DNA of 64,000 bases from Candolleomyces eurysporus (lineage: Eukaryota; Basidiomycota; Agaricomycetes; Agaricales; Psathyrellaceae), in NCBI GenBank assembly GCA_027579435.1, contig JANBPK010000844.1, positions 1 to 64,000 on the forward strand, written 5' to 3'. Positions within the stretch are counted from its first letter, which is position 1. Every line of letters begins with the position of its first letter. Positions 32,664 to 45,429 of this stretch are shown piece by piece. The notes beneath the pieces were generated by a model. That model was not told where the DNA came from. It saw only the letters and a program-made list of their open reading frames with translations, and did not search any database. The position numbers were made by a program, and so were the translations under genes.

Positions 32664-33853
32664 ATGGAAATCCCTCAACATACTCTTATGGCGCTCTATG
32701 GGGACAATGTGAGTCTAATTCCCCCCATTTATCGCCGCTTCTTGACACCATATGTCGTTGCAGGCCCTCAAGGTCCCCTTCCAACTGGATCGAACAGACC
32801 GGCCTGGCCGGCCATACAGTGTCATCTCGTATGGCACAATCCAAGGCCAGGGAAAGTCAAGGCTTGTTGTTTTGAAGACCTACCGCCAGATCAACGACAC
32901 AACTGTTCAAAAGGTTGTAGAGGTGGGCAGTCTTGCTTCTCTGCCTCTGTCGGAGCGAGCTGACGACGTCTTAGCGCACCTATCGAGAAGTCAAGATCCT
33001 GGTAGCGTTGCACGGCCCTCCTGGTCTCTGCCCGAACATCAATCGATTCTATGGCGTCTTATTCCCGGACCCCACCCAAATCAGAGAAGCTATCGCTGGC
33101 ATCCCCTCAATTGTCACCGAGTTCGTGAAGCACGACTCGATCGAGTACACTGAAGGAAGGGATTTTGGAAAAAGGCTCAATATTGTGAGTTATCGGTGTT
33201 TGGAGGTGGAATTGAAGGCTCATTTTGTTCAGGTGCAGCAGCTGGGCAACGGTCTGCTGTACGTGCATTCGCTGTGCCTCGTGCACGGTGACCTCAAACC
33301 GGTATGCCAGGCCTTGACCAGTCGTCTCTATCCGTTTCTGACCTCCTATAGGATAATTTCCGCGTTACCGAAGACGGGGTCGTGAAGATAATCGATTTCG
33401 GCCTCGGGCGCTACGACACCAACGAACACACGGGGTTGACGACGTTGATCCTCCCCTGCTACCGCTTCATAGCCCCGGAGCTGATTATCCCCGACATGGA
33501 CGCTGTCTCGATGTCCGTCACGAAGGCCACGGACGTCTACGCCTTCTCCATGACCGCACTACAGGTAGGTCATTGTCAGATCTCATGGTTCACACGTTTT
33601 GCTGATCCGAAATGGTACTTAGATCCTGGATGGTCGAGGATACCAAAAGTCGATCCCTTTCAATCAACACTGGGTGCCGTTCGCAGTACGTCGAGCCATC
33701 GTAAATCAGGAGTGGCCTCAAGCGCAACATTACACTGGCGTCACCCCCGAAGCCTGGGATATCATTTCCGCTTCTTGGACCACCGAACCCTCGGCTCGTC
33801 CAACCATTGACACCATCCTCAGAGACCTTTCTAGGATTCCGCAATCCCACTGA
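32664..33853 (+). CDS. Protein kinase K2, complete gene
   Basis: Six exons (32664-32708, 32764-32922, 32975-33184, 33233-33301, 33352-33564, 33623-33853) give 308 residues. Exon lengths and phases equal those of K1 apart from the shorter first exon, and all splice sites are GT-AG. The VVLK lysine, RTYREVKIL glutamate, HGDLKPDN loop, DFGLGRY, APE and subdomain XI Arg (EPSARPTI) are all present. It is roughly 90% identical by eye to K1, with mostly silent or conservative changes. That contrasts with the neighbouring housekeeping relics and suggests it is still under selection. Confidence 0.85.
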
Positions 33854-34199
33854 ACCCTTCATGCATCGCATTACGAAGTCGGCCTCGTTCATCGACAATT
33901 ATGGACAATTATTTTGGTTAGCGGACTGCGTGTCTCTATCGCCTTTACCTGTGCCTCACTATCCCAAAGAAACTATTGTATCTGTATCTCTTTCCATTTG
34001 AAACAACTATCAGAACCCTTGCTCCTTACTCGTTTCGGTAACCCATCGTCGCTCAAGGTCTGTGCATGTAGCAAGGCCATGCTGTATTTCAGTGATCATC
34101 GTGGTGTCGTAGGACAAGTCGCGGAAGTCTGGCTTGTCATTGACGCCAAATACTCTTGTGTGAGTCTCCGGATGGTGTCAATCTAGGTCGAGTGTCTCA
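33854..34199. other. Kinase 3' flank
   Basis: Shared with the sequences after K0, K1 and K3. No gene is seen. Confidence 0.4.
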
Positions 34200-34775
34200 T
34201 TTCGATTCGAGTTCAATTAGGATGTCACAATCATTGATTAAAGACGTAGAATTGGGATAAAACAATGAAAATGGAGAATGGGAAAGGGAATGAACGCGAC
34301 ACACATGGTATCTGACACCACCACCGCTGCCTCTTCGAGTGAAGGCAACGTTGACGCGTTGGAGCTCTTCCAGATTGACCTCCTTCGGGTTTTGGTTTCT
34401 CCCAATCACTACGCAGAAGAAAAATTTACATGGCGTATCACTATCCGGAATAACCTTCAAGGAGTAAGATGGCGTACGTAGCCTCAAAGAGAGAGGGTAC
34501 TATCGTGTCCTCCGATGATGGGTTACAGTATCATCCAAGATCGAGACGAATATTAAGGATGCCCCGGGTGACTCGGGCAGATCATATCAACGTGTCAGAC
34601 GGTCGGCAGAGGACTTCGACCGCTTTATCTCCCCTCTTCGGTTGGCTTAGGTAGCAATAGCGATACCAAAAGTATACAAATGCCTCTGCGAGTGCGGAAA
34701 CAACCCGTTGAGGATCCTCCTTAGGCGGTTAGACCCAGATACACGATGGTGACACGAGAGAAGAGATTCCAGCAA
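34200..34775 (-). pseudogene. LIPT1 5' relic, block B
   Basis: On the minus strand it carries LIPT1 exon 1, intron 1, exon 2 and part of intron 2: ESLLSCHHRVSGSNRLRRIL, then a TAA stop shortly after (GCTACCTAAGCC), later VVIGRNQNP-KEVNLEELQR and RRGSGGG. The initiator ATG is replaced and stops interrupt it. Confidence 0.8.
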
Positions 34776-35646
34776 TACGGAGAATAGCCAGAAGGGAAAG
34801 CAAAGAGAGGGAATGGAGGAAAGATGGACACTCAGGATCCAGATAGTGGGGTCGAAAGCTGCGACACACTGACCCCGCTTCACTGGGGGGTTTGCGTGTG
34901 ACCGTGTCAAGTGACCCTTTGCGATGCTCATCATTCGGTGGATTCAATACTCCATTTCGTAGTTTTTCAAGTCATCAAGCCTTGTTTCCCCCTAAGTATC
35001 TCAAGAAATATACTAGTAGAATAACACGCGATTTTAATACTTCCTTCCCGTGAAGGTTCTAAGTCTCGCACTCTGTTCTGGAATCCGAGATCACGGGCCC
35101 CGAATATTTCATATGGACCCAGAGGTGCGGATGGAGAATAGAACATGAGAACGACCCCGGAAAAATCCCCACAGAACTGGATCAGAGAAGCACTGCATGA
35201 GCGCTCTAAACAGTAAACTTACAATGATCATGGTGTGCGACGATAGAAATGTACAAAAAGAAGGCAGTCGATTAGGAACTGGTCTACCACACTTGGAAAG
35301 AAGCTGTCGGGAATCCCAAATACCCAACAGAAATTCCAACCTTGGAAGTAGTCACGAACCTGGCGAGTTCAAAAGCCTAATGCCGCATGGCAATATTTTC
35401 CCGTTGCTTTCGGCGAATAATCAAAGATCGCAGGTACAGCAGGACTTGTATGAGAAAATGGCGGCTGTTGACTGAAGATTCAGATCCTGGTTGCCTAATC
35501 CTTGAAAAGTTTGAATCTATGTATTTGAGGATCCTCTGGTTTAGGATATCTAAGAATGGTATATTGACGAGCGTGCCAGCGAGGAAAAGAAGTCAGTGTC
35601 ACGGAAAGCAAGTGAAGGAACGGAACGAGTCCGAGTTGCCCGCTTG

Positions 35647-36493
35647 TTATTTCTGCATGGGCTTGCAAATGGGTTTCAAAATTTCATGCATTTGTTTTCC
35701 TTGTGATCCACCCCCAGGAATAGCTTTTGTAAGACCCTGCCTGAATAAATCTAACGTGTCCATCCGTGTCGTGTGACGGTGGAGGGTAAGGGAGAAGGTC
35801 CAGTGCGGTACCATTAGAAGCCAGCAAAAGGCGTTCAAGATGTCCATGAGAATCCAGTTCAAACACGCTGGAGATAATCACAGTGAACGCACCAATTTCT
35901 CCAACATACATGAGTTTAGAGTTTGTTCCGGTTCGCAGCACAAGTGGTATTCCTTTCATACGCATAGCCCAGCGCGGGCAGAAGGGAGCAATAAGCGCAA
36001 TGGATTTAGATAAGAGAAAGTTAAAGTGACAGTTCATCTCTTCGGAACAAGGAGGGGAATGTGGGCTGGGCTTGGCACACCTGGTTGTTCTTCTCTAGGC
36101 AATTCCAATATTGGTTGAACTGTTCAAGGCAGTTCTTCGCGTCTTTGTGACCCTGAATACGTCCGAGTAGGAAGCACTTCTAACTGAATAAGCCCAAACG
36201 CCGGTCTCGGGCACAGCGTGTTACTCTCCGGCCCTCCTTGAGGCAGTGGGCAAGGTCCCTGTTCTCGTTTTTGCAAAGCATAAAGTCCTGTGAGTTTTTT
36301 TTGTCAGCAACGGAGGAAGGTAGTCAGGAGGAGGGTTAGCCAACAGGAAGCCTTACGCACCATTGTATTCCTTGCAATCCTTGCAATAAGCCCAAAGGCC
36401 GCTGACTTGAGCGGTGTCCTCGTCGTAGCCAGTTCATCCACCTTTGGGAGGTCCGTGCCAGGCAACGGGGTCGGTTCCCCCAGTGCCTCCTTT
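35647..36493 (-). pseudogene. NDUFA8 relic, block B
   Basis: Minus strand; all five exons are recognisable. The last exon is still open (LTKAIPGGGSQGKQ... to a stop at 35647) and exon 4 reads EYHLCCEPEQTLNSCM with one extra Cys. The first ten or so codons including the ATG are missing: at about 36493 the gene is joined directly to the NDUFAF3 3' flank. The identical joint is found at about 56320. Without a start it is probably not expressed as NDUFA8. Confidence 0.8.
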
Positions 36494-36985
36494 CGTGTGA
36501 ACGACAGCTTCTTGACATTCTACAGCAATTGACGTCTGACCCGCCGGCAAGGTTCCGATGGCCCGACGATCAAGATCGACGTTCTACACCTACTGCGCCC
36601 GCCGGGAGCGCCATCCACTCGCTTAGACACACTACCTCACAAGCACCTCATCAAAAGCGAAATTCAGCCTCAGCACGTTTACTGCGCTGGCGTTCGAGGT
36701 AACTGCGAGGACAACGTTCTTGAAGATAGTGGTAACAAGCAGTGGCGACCCGCCTGCCCTCCTCTGCTAGAAGGTTGACGTTGAGCAGGCGTTCCTCTGG
36801 AGTTGTAAGGTAGGGAGTATATTAGTTGTTACTTTCAAAAACATAAAGAAGGGCCCAGACGCACAGTATCGAGGCGGATNCCGCGCTTGTTCAGGTTCTT
36901 CCTGACGAAGGGCGGGAGCTGTAATATCCAAAAGTACTTTTGGTGTAGCCTGCCGTGAGCAGCGAAGGAGGACCGGAGAGAACAT
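36494..36985 (-). pseudogene. NDUFAF3 relic, block B
   Basis: Minus strand. The start MFSPVLLRCSRQATPKVLL is kept, then the gene jumps from about codon 16 to the middle of exon 2 (CCTTCGTCAGGAAG), deleting most of exon 1 and intron 1. Exon 3 and the 3' flank follow. An unresolved base is at 36880. The same deletion is present in block C. Confidence 0.8.
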
Positions 36986-37019
36986 GACACTGGAAGACGA
37001 CACTGGGACCCATCCATCA

Positions 37020-37270
37020 TCGACCCCCGCAATCACCGGGGTTATGTCATGGCCCCTTAAGTTCTCTCCTTGGACATCGAGGAGGCAGTCAATACGAGAC
37101 CAAACCTCCCGGAAAGGCGATGGCATGAAGGGAGCGCAGCAAAGCAAATATGTGCAGCATTCGTTTCGGAATGCGGGTACATTTTTGTGGTCAAGGATAA
37201 AGAACAGCTGCACGCAGTCAAGTACCTCAACGGGTGCGTTATCGACTTAGGTATCTCTAGCGTCAGACAT
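37020..37270 (-). pseudogene. RPS12 relic, block B
   Basis: Minus strand. Eight codons after the ATG a TAA ends the frame. About 45 bp into the coding region the sequence jumps to the RPS12 3' flank, so nearly the whole protein is deleted. Promoter homology continues to about 37.39 kb. Confidence 0.8.
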
Positions 37271-37399
37271 CCTGTTCTGAATTAACACCGGATTGCTTTG
37301 ACACCGGTAATCTACTCACTCGAATGATTTGAATCTACAGAATTATCTGGATGTCTTTGTTCACATCGTCGATGCTAAAGAAAATAAGGTTTGAGTGGG

Positions 37400-37739
37400 C
37401 AGAATATAACTCAGAGTTCAGTCTCCGATCGGCAACTCCCGACCCCATGCGTCAGTCACGGGCTCATCATCGCGTCGAGGACGCGTCATCAGTGGGCAGG
37501 CAGAGTTCAGTCTCCAATCGGCAAGTCTCGACCCCATGCGTCACGAGCATATCGTCGCATGCTAATAGCCAATAATACAGAGTTTAGCCTTCTGCATGAT
37601 CGTGATTGCCCAGAACGTATAGCTATTATTGTTGCCCGACGAGAATCAAGGCGTATGATCCTTGTCGAGCTCCAGAGGCCATCTGGAGTGTCCCCTGGAT
37701 GGCTGAGGACACGCCACCGTGCTGGAATACCCCAACAGC
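37400..37739 (+). pseudogene. SKI8 5'-end relic, block B
   Basis: Plus strand; matches the SKI8 promoter and the beginning of its second exon (GCTAATAGCCAATAATACAG, then a GAGGCCATCTGG match), partly duplicated internally at 37410-37560. It ends by joining the kinase-upstream module (CCTCACTCGCTAGCA) at about 37740. Confidence 0.7.
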
Positions 37740-38692
37740 CCTCACTCGCTAGCACTATATTCTGGCTCCTCGTCACTCTTGGTGGCTCTCGATCGTTGAC
37801 CCAGGAAGAACGAGCAGTGGAAAAATGAAGAAAGCACTCTGCCTTCCCCTCCGCATACCCTGCCTCGCCTCTTACAACTCATTCGCAACTTGCCTCGACT
37901 ACCAGTTCCTTCTCGGCCCACATCGATCCACGCATTCCCGAAACTCAGTCGGGGCAGTATTTTCACAGGTCGCTCCTGTTATCGCGTAAAAATATGAATC
38001 CCAGCCAGTTACGCTAATGTATTGAGCGACCAAACCTCTCACCTCTTTGGGATTCAACACGTGGCAAGTACTGCGCCAGCGGCACCCTTGCCTCTCCGAT
38101 AGAGCACGACAGCCTGTCTGACGACTCATGGATGATGAAGAAAACATTTTCAATATGACCCTTCGGACTCCCCTTCCGCCACATGGCGTTTTGGTCAAAG
38201 TCTTCTCCCTCAACAGAGTCCGTGTCCCCCGCTTACTCGCCCTCGTCTGCTGCCGACTTGGACCGTACGATTGGTCCAGGCCTCGTTCGTTCGAGAGTTC
38301 AGCAGATGGAAGAGGACGTCGAGGATGATGACGCGAGCACCTTCAGCAAAACTTCACAATCAGACTTGTCGGCGACGAGTGATACTGCGGACGAGGACAG
38401 CGAGGTACCATCACCCGTCAGTGGCGAGGAGAAAGAAGACGTCTCCGTTCCTGGAGAGCAGAAGACGCCCGACGTGAAGCGAAGGTGATTACATCGACAC
38501 GCAAGGCGAGCGTTAGCAGCGCCAAAGCCATCCACCCTTGGATCGTTCCCTGGCCTCCGCTTACAACCCATTCAGTCCCCTCCAAACCTGGAAAGGGGAT
38601 CGAGGAGCAGCAGAGTAGCACCGCGTCCTCTAGTTTGGCCAGAACGACCCGTCGCGCTGGTGCCTCGTCGAATGCGACAAAAGACCCTTAGG
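37740..38692 (+). pseudogene. TB2/DP1 last-exon relic, block B
   Basis: Starts in the kinase-upstream module, then from about 37800 (CAGGAAGAACGAGCAGTGG) follows the disordered-tail exon of the TB2 gene to its stop (SSNATKDP, then TAG). The membrane domain is absent, several internal deletions have removed large parts, and one stop is present (GCGAAGGTGA). Confidence 0.75.
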
Positions 38693-39650
38693 CTCATTCG
38701 TTTAGCGCCGTCACCCACGTTTTCGAGTTTCTTCTCCCGCTCTACGATCGTGCCCTGCCTAGTTTCCTTTCCTTATCACGAATCTTATCCACAAGGTGGA
38801 CACTATCCACACTGCTATCTAGATACAAGCGCATATACAGAACATACTCATTTTATCTCTATTGCATGGTCACCGTTTCCGGCATTTCATAATACTATTT
38901 TGTTGCGAGTCGTTGAACGTTACCATTGTACAGGCCCGCTGTCAATTTATTCACTCGTTTAGATAACCCCCGCACAAGAGGATTGTTGTTCCCCCAAAAT
39001 GCTGAAACCACGTTTTGTGGATCCGACCCTGCACGACGTAGATGGCATATGCTGCCACGCCCGGCGGTGCGCCGATCCCCAACGGATCAAGTGGTGTGGC
39101 AGGACTGAGCGACTGTTGAATGTGCTGAATGTACGTGACTGCTCTCGGTTGCACGTCGACTTCTCACCGACTTTTTGTTTATTTCCAAGTCTTAGACTAT
39201 GAACACGTTGTGGTTCAAGGCGTTTTGGATGCTTCGCAATCCGGGAGTAGGGCTCTCTTCAACGCGCTCGACGCCTGCTCTTCATGTGAAAGCGGACGAG
39301 GGCGGATATTCCGAATCAAGTAGAGATACAGATTGATCTTACGGGATCTAATCAACCAGCCTCCCCAACCAAGCCGGCGAGTAATGGTTCGGACGCAGAG
39401 GTTACACCCATACGATACAGTGCGTTTCCATCTATGATTCATTGAATGAGTTTGGAGTTCCCGTAAACTCCATAGGTTCAAGGTTATCACGGTGTTTCAA
39501 CCTCAAAAGCTCGTATCGCCATTCAATGAGACGGCGATTGGACTGAGTACTTGGTAGCTGTTCGGTTCGACTCGTCGCCTGTCGTGGTCATTTCGGACCG
39601 AGACTACTCCACAGTCCACTTCCGACGGGTTGTCATCACAAGCAGCGACT
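38693..39650. repeat. Copy of the 20.2-21.4 kb segment, block B
   Basis: Inverted, diverged copy of the segment downstream of TB2, including the candidate ORF region (HEEQASSALKRALLP is still readable on the minus strand). Confidence 0.6.
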
Positions 39651-41240
39651 CATGATCACTCCAGCGCTTGTTTTGGTTTTGACCTTATCGTGCGAGTGTT
39701 CTTTTGTCAATCGGCATTCTAGAACGTACCGCTGTGTCCACAGACATGATGGTCGCCGTCTGAGGGTCACGTCCGAAATGGCTTTAGATTTAATCACCGG
39801 TGTAACACCCACTTCGGAACGTCCGGCGAAGCTTTTTCATTTCAGCGACTCGCCAACACAGGCAGTTTGCGCCAACAAACAGCACTTGATTCGGGATTTA
39901 GCATCCTTGTCAGATCTGAAGTATCGCAACACGAGCTTCATCAATCGCACCAGTTCATGTGCATGCTAGGTTGCCGTTGGTTTCAAAAAGAGAGATGAGC
40001 CCAGATTTGCTAGACCCTCCTGCCTTCGTGGTGTGGTCTGGCCGGTGAACGTGCCTGCAGCGATGCAGTTCCCTTTTGTCCGAGCAGGATCGTGTCATGG
40101 CACATCGTGCACACCTTTGCCCCAGGGATCCGGAATCCGGACGTGATGTCGCAAGTGAGTGATTTTACCTTCCGTGTAAGACTTTGCATGCCGTGTATCT
40201 TTGAAAATCTACGCGAAGAAGTTGAGCACGTTATGCATGCGAGTCCAAGTCCCTGTTCTCTTCACAACAACAATAAGCTAGCCGCGTTAATACTTGCGCA
40301 CCCATAGGTATGGGTGCGGAAGTAAGCTAAACGCCAACTCGAATAACATTGAAACGTATCGGTGAACTCGTTCTGGCCACCAGACCCAAAACTGGTTAGG
40401 CGTGCATGTGAACGAAGGAAACACCAGCGCCGCCGGCGACCCACTAGGTCACCCACTGGTCAAATGAACAGCGCGCCCATGACGGCCTTGCTTAGACTGT
40501 AGCTGTCATCGACGGTCTGCCCTTTTGACGTGGAGAAACGGTGGAGCAGCGATTGTTTGGGACGCTGCACATGTCGCCGGTCATCTGTCGACCGGCGCGT
40601 ACGGGCCTGATAGCACTGGCGCTGAGTGCCTCTGACATGATGTGTTGTTAGTGGGAAGCGAGCTTTTCCACAGCCCTGCGTCAAGGCCTACAGAAAGGGC
40701 ATGGCTTGAGGTACAATACGGTAGCCAGCTCCCGAATGTCTGAACTCTCGGACGTCTTTGTGCGTGCATTCAACAATGCAAAGATCTGGTACAGAGTTCC
40801 ATTGGGATATTGGCGTTCATTGGATTTCGAGATAGATCGCGCATTTTGGCAGAAAGGATACGTCCTGGGTCGTTTTCTATAGAAAAAGAGCCATCGCTTG
40901 CATCGGACAGCTACGGTGTTTCGTAGTGCTAAAGACAGGATGCCGTTGTCAGAACTATGGGCCGAGGTGCCCCATGCGCCACACTCGTTCCGCTCACGCG
41001 ACCTGGAAAATATCATTGCAACCCCAAAGTTGACGAGTGGGGAGGGTAGCGTCAATTCTTTGAGGCTATACAGTGCTTTATACTCTGTGGATGTGTCTGA
41101 ATTTCTTCCAGAATACGAACTGGTGCTTGGACCTCGAGGCTTCTGCGTGATTTCTTTTTGATAGACCACAACCAAAAAGATGCGATTGTCTTCACCACAA
41201 AACAACAGCTTTCCGTGACTTTTATCTGACAATAGCGTGG
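39651..41240. repeat. Unit R copy, block B
   Basis: Inverted copy of about 18.65-20.4 kb. The ACCCATAGGTATGGGT marker is at about 40300, and the CAGCGATGCAG marker is at about 40060. The frame at 40681-41232 (-) is open for 183 codons but is not kept in the parent copy. Confidence 0.6.
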
Positions 41241-42095
41241 CATAGCTTCTTTATACTTGCACTATGTCTCAACGTACCGAATTCTCTGCACTTTTGCCAA
41301 CTACCCACTGCTTCCGCCCTCGGAGGAGTTTTGCAATGCAGAGTCTCGGCTGGTGGGAATTATTATAGAATAGATGCAAACTTCAAATATTCTCTCATGA
41401 AAGTACTTTGCGGAGAAGGAGGAGCGGAGAGAGAGGGGATAGATGCGATGTGTTGCGGCACGCAAACATTGGGATCCGGTGATCCCTCAGTGCGGCACAA
41501 GTGCCTGTTGGGAACAGGTCGTATTAAAATAAAATGTTATCCTTTCTCAGAACTTACTGGCGTCAATATTTTCTGTATAATTACATTATATCCTCCCAAT
41601 CCCCTCGTTTTGAGGCGTCTTACCTTGAAGGGATTGAAATTAAGTGCAGTCTCGTCCGCATGTGCGCCACACTTTGGGCTCGAGCGCTAAAGTTGGGTGT
41701 GATTCGTGATGGGATTATATCATTTGTTTCCCACTTCCTAGTGTCATCTAGAATCTTGTGCGCTCTTCAACCATGAGGCAAAAATCCAAGAGCACAAATG
41801 GAAGGTCAACGGAGGGCGCCAGAGCTGGAACTTCCCAGTAAAAAGCGAAGTCATTTCTCCCTGCCAAATTGCGGAAGCAGATCTGCCAAATTCAGGAACC
41901 AGTTCTCTGGGTTATTGACATGTGGGCGTGGGTCACCACTCTTCTTCATACCCCAACGCGCATAGGCTCTCTGTTACTTTTTTCAAGTTGCAACGCGGCC
42001 AGCCGTATATATATCGATGCATTCAGAAGGAGCATTTCCACCAACACAAACCTCCCGCCTTCAATTACTCCCTCTACTCACTCCCTTCGTTCTCA

Positions 42096-42345
42096 ATGGG
42101 TAGAAAACACACCTCCAACGTCGAGCGTGCCCAGGCCAGCCAATCGAGCTCCCAACCCTCCGTTTCCCAGGAGCGGAAGCGGAAGAAGAAGAGACAGAAC
42201 GACGAAGAGGGCACTAGCAAGAAGCCACGGAAGCACATAGCGACTGCTCAAGCTAGGAAGGTACGTGGATTTGTCCATGCATAGGAATCTACTCATGGGT
42301 CTCTAAATTGGCTCGCTTGTGTAGATCCTAGCGAAGAAGGATCTA
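42096..42345 (+). pseudogene. BSP copy 1, truncated
   Basis: Exon 1 is intact (MGRKHTSNVERAQ..., basic block KRKKKRQNDEE) up to AQARK and a GTACGT donor at 42261. Exon 2 runs only about eight codons (ILAKKDL, then CGACTGCTCAAGC) before switching into a second partial copy of the exon 1 end and then into unit R. The conserved effector half is lost. Confidence 0.75.
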
Positions 42346-42369
42346 TGCGACTGCTCAAGCTCGGAAAAT

Positions 42370-42990
42370 ACGTGGATTTGTCGCCTCCGTGCTGTGTGGT
42401 TCTCGCAGGTTAACGTGCCTGCAGCGATGCAGCTTTCTTGTGTTTAAGCACAATCGTGCCCTGGCACATCGTGTTTGAGCTCTCGCACGCCTTTGCTCCA
42501 GAAATCCGGAATCAGAATGTGATGCATGAGGTCTCAAGTAAATAAATGTTTTTACCTTCCGTATTGCTAGAGATCCATGTGACGAGGTTGAACACGTTAT
42601 GCATGCGAGTCTGAGTCCCTGTTCTCTTCACAGTATTATAAACTAGCCGTGTTAATAGTTGTGCACCCATAGGTATGGGTGCAGAAGTAAGCTAAACGCC
42701 AACTCGAATAATATTGAGACGTATTGCTAGATTCGTTCGGGTCACCAGACCAAAACTGATTAGGCATGTATGTGAAGGAAGGTCGGGAGCGCCGGCGCTG
42801 CCCGGTGACCCATTAGTTCACCCGCTAGTCCGATGAACAGCACGCTCATGACCGCCTTGCTTGGACTGCAGCCGTCATCCGGTCTGCCATCTTGATATGG
42901 AGAAACGGCGGTTTGCGAGGCTGTACATGTCGTCCGGTCATCTATCGACTGACGCAAAGTAGCTCTGACACGATGCGTTGTTAGCGGGAA
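42370..42990. repeat. Partial unit R copy between two BSP copies
   Basis: A second copy in block B of the 19.6-20.0 kb part, standing between BSP copy 1 and copy 2. The arrangement (R, BSP, R, BSP) indicates a local tandem duplication of about 2 kb within block B. Confidence 0.6.
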
Positions 42991-43952
42991 GCAGACTTAT
43001 TCCATTGCGACAAAACAATAGCTTTGCATGATGTTTATTGGAGAATAGCGCGGTATAGCTTCCATTTACTTGCCCTACTTTCCAACTCATCTAACTCTCC
43101 ACACTTTTGTCAACAAACCGCTTTCGGCCTTCGGAGGTGTTTTGTACTGCAGAGTCTCGGCTGGCGGGAATTATTACAGAATGGATGCAAACTACAAATA
43201 TTCTCTCATGAAAGTACGAGGCTCTGCATAGCTGCTTACGTTGCGGGGAAGGAGGAGCGGAGAGAGAGGGGAGAGATGTGATGTGTTGTGGAGCGCAAAC
43301 ATTGGGATCCGGCGAGCCCCCAGTGCGGCGCAAGTGTACTTTAGGATAGGGTGTATTAAAATAAAATGATATCTTCTCTCAAAAAATACTGGCGTCAATA
43401 TTTTTTGTAAAACGACATTAGGACCCCCTGATCCCCTCGTTCTGAGGCTTCTTACCTTGAAGGGACTGAAATTGAATGGAGTTTCGTCCGCATGTGCGCC
43501 ACACTTTGGGGACCGGGCGCTAAAAGCCGGCTGTGATTCGTGAGGCCACCGGGGATTACATCATTTTCCCATTTCATGTCATCTAGATTCTTGTGTGTTC
43601 GTTCAACCATGAGGCAAAGACGAAGAACACAAACACAAGTTCAACGCACGGCGCCAGAGTTAGCAATTCCCAGAAAAAAAGGGAAGTCATTTCCTCTGTC
43701 TGCTAGATCGCGGAAGCAGAGATCTCTCTGCCGAATTCATGAACCCATTCTCTGGATTATTGTCATGTCGGCGTCTGTGACCAATCTTCCTTCACAGCTT
43801 AACGCGCACAGGTTCTCTCTTCCTTCTTTCATGTTGCAACGCGGCCAGGCGTATATATATGATGTATTCAGAAGCACTACCTCCACCAACACAAACTCCC
43901 CGCCTTCACCCACTCCTTCCACTTGCTCCCTCCGCTCGCACTTTCATTCTCA

Positions 43953-44787
43953 ATGGGCAGAAACGACAGTTACAACGTCGAGCGTGCACATCACAGCCGA
44001 TCGCGTTCACAATCCTTCGTGTCCCAGGAGCCGAAGCGGAAGAAGAAGAGACAGAACAAGGAAGAAAGCACTGGCAGGAAGCCACCGAAGAACATGGCTG
44101 TTGCTCAAGCTCGGAAAGTACGTGGATCATAGGTCTCTGCTCAGGGATATCTAACTTGGATCGTTGATGTAGATCCTAGCGAAGAAGGATTTATGGGGCT
44201 ATCGTATTCTGCCCAATGGCTTCGATCCCGAGACCATTGCAGGAGCTCCTCCGGCGGCTTCTGTGATAGATTTTGGCTCCTGGCCCCAGGGCGAATCGTA
44301 CGCCATGTCTATGGACCATGCCCTCTGTCACAAGTCCGTGGTGCCAGACGACCTCGTCGCGAACCGGAAGCCCAAGTACATCTCGCAGGCTATGGCTCAT
44401 ATGACTCAACCCTCCGAGTATGCGGAGTTTGGGTCTGAGTCGACCGATTCCTTCCACGCAGGCAGCGGGACTAGCAGTCCCGCTGACTTTGACGTTCCTG
44501 CGTCGTGTAGCGATATGCCGCACATACCTATGGAGCAAATGTCGTTATCTCAGATGGACCTCGCTGATCCGTCTATGCTCAACGTCCCCCAGTTCCAGGA
44601 TGATTGGTCGTCTAATTACGCCATTACCACATCCTTCCAAAACTCCGGGCCTCAGACTCCCGCCCCATTCCCGTTCGCGAACTCGGACAGTGTCCCACTG
44701 ACCACCATGTTCAACTGCCCCACGACTGGGCCCTATCCTGAGGGGCCTTATCCCGGGACAAACGCCATGGCTTACCAGGATTTCTAG
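43953..44787 (+). CDS. BSP family protein, copy 2, complete
   Basis: Two exons (43953-44117, 44173-44787) join in phase 0 to 259 residues. The basic block (EPKRKKKRQNKEE), the splice-spanning AQARK-ILAKKDLWGYRILPNG and the GESYAMSMDHALCHKSVVPD motif are all intact; the tail is Ser/Pro/Met-rich and ends AMAYQDF. Compared with copy 3 it lacks about 48 residues after AMAHM, an in-frame deletion that leaves the gene open. A short TATATATA upstream at about 43851 could be its promoter. Unknown function; a nuclear role is suggested by the basic segment. Confidence 0.75.
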
Positions 44788-45429
44788 ATCTCCCTTCCCC
44801 CGCCTTCAATGCATATTGGTTCTGAATCTGTTATGTACACTCATTCCCTTCGGATTTCCGAATTCCGGTGTTTCTCTTCTCTTGCACATTGTGCAAAGTT
44901 TATTGATACCAATGTGCAATTTCTGTTTTCTGTAGCAATATCGATCGAAATTATTTATTTCAACGTTCAACCATATACGTTGACGGTAATACTTCACTAA
45001 TATGCTGAACCTTGAAGCTGAAGCTTGAAGTTTGAAGCGTGAGCCTGAAACTGCAACCCAATCCCAGCTGATCTAGATTCTAGAGGGTTTACTGGGGCTA
45101 CGGCTAGACCGGTGACCGTCGCTCTATGAGCGAGCTCGATAGAGAGGTTCTCCTGCATCGCAGGCCTTTAGGCAAGATTCGTCCTTCTCCGGCTGGTTAC
45201 CAGTCTAGGCTACGGCTACGTGGCCCCACTTCTTGAACAGAGTGAGAGCAAACAAAGACATACATCGTCAGTCTGGCTACGGGAGACTAGCCAAACCTTG
45301 AGCCAAACAATGGCCAACGAGTCTGACCCGGTGCGCTCAACGTCTTCTTTGACGACCAAACTTGCCAACTCGCTCTCGAAATGCCGGTGCCTCGGGAAGA
45401 CCTAATACCTTTTGGTTCGTGTGAGAACC

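Noticed and set aside
40681..41232. 183-codon minus-strand frame in unit R
   Set aside because: No homologue recognised, and the corresponding frame is interrupted in the parent copy at 18.65-19.4 kb and in block C.
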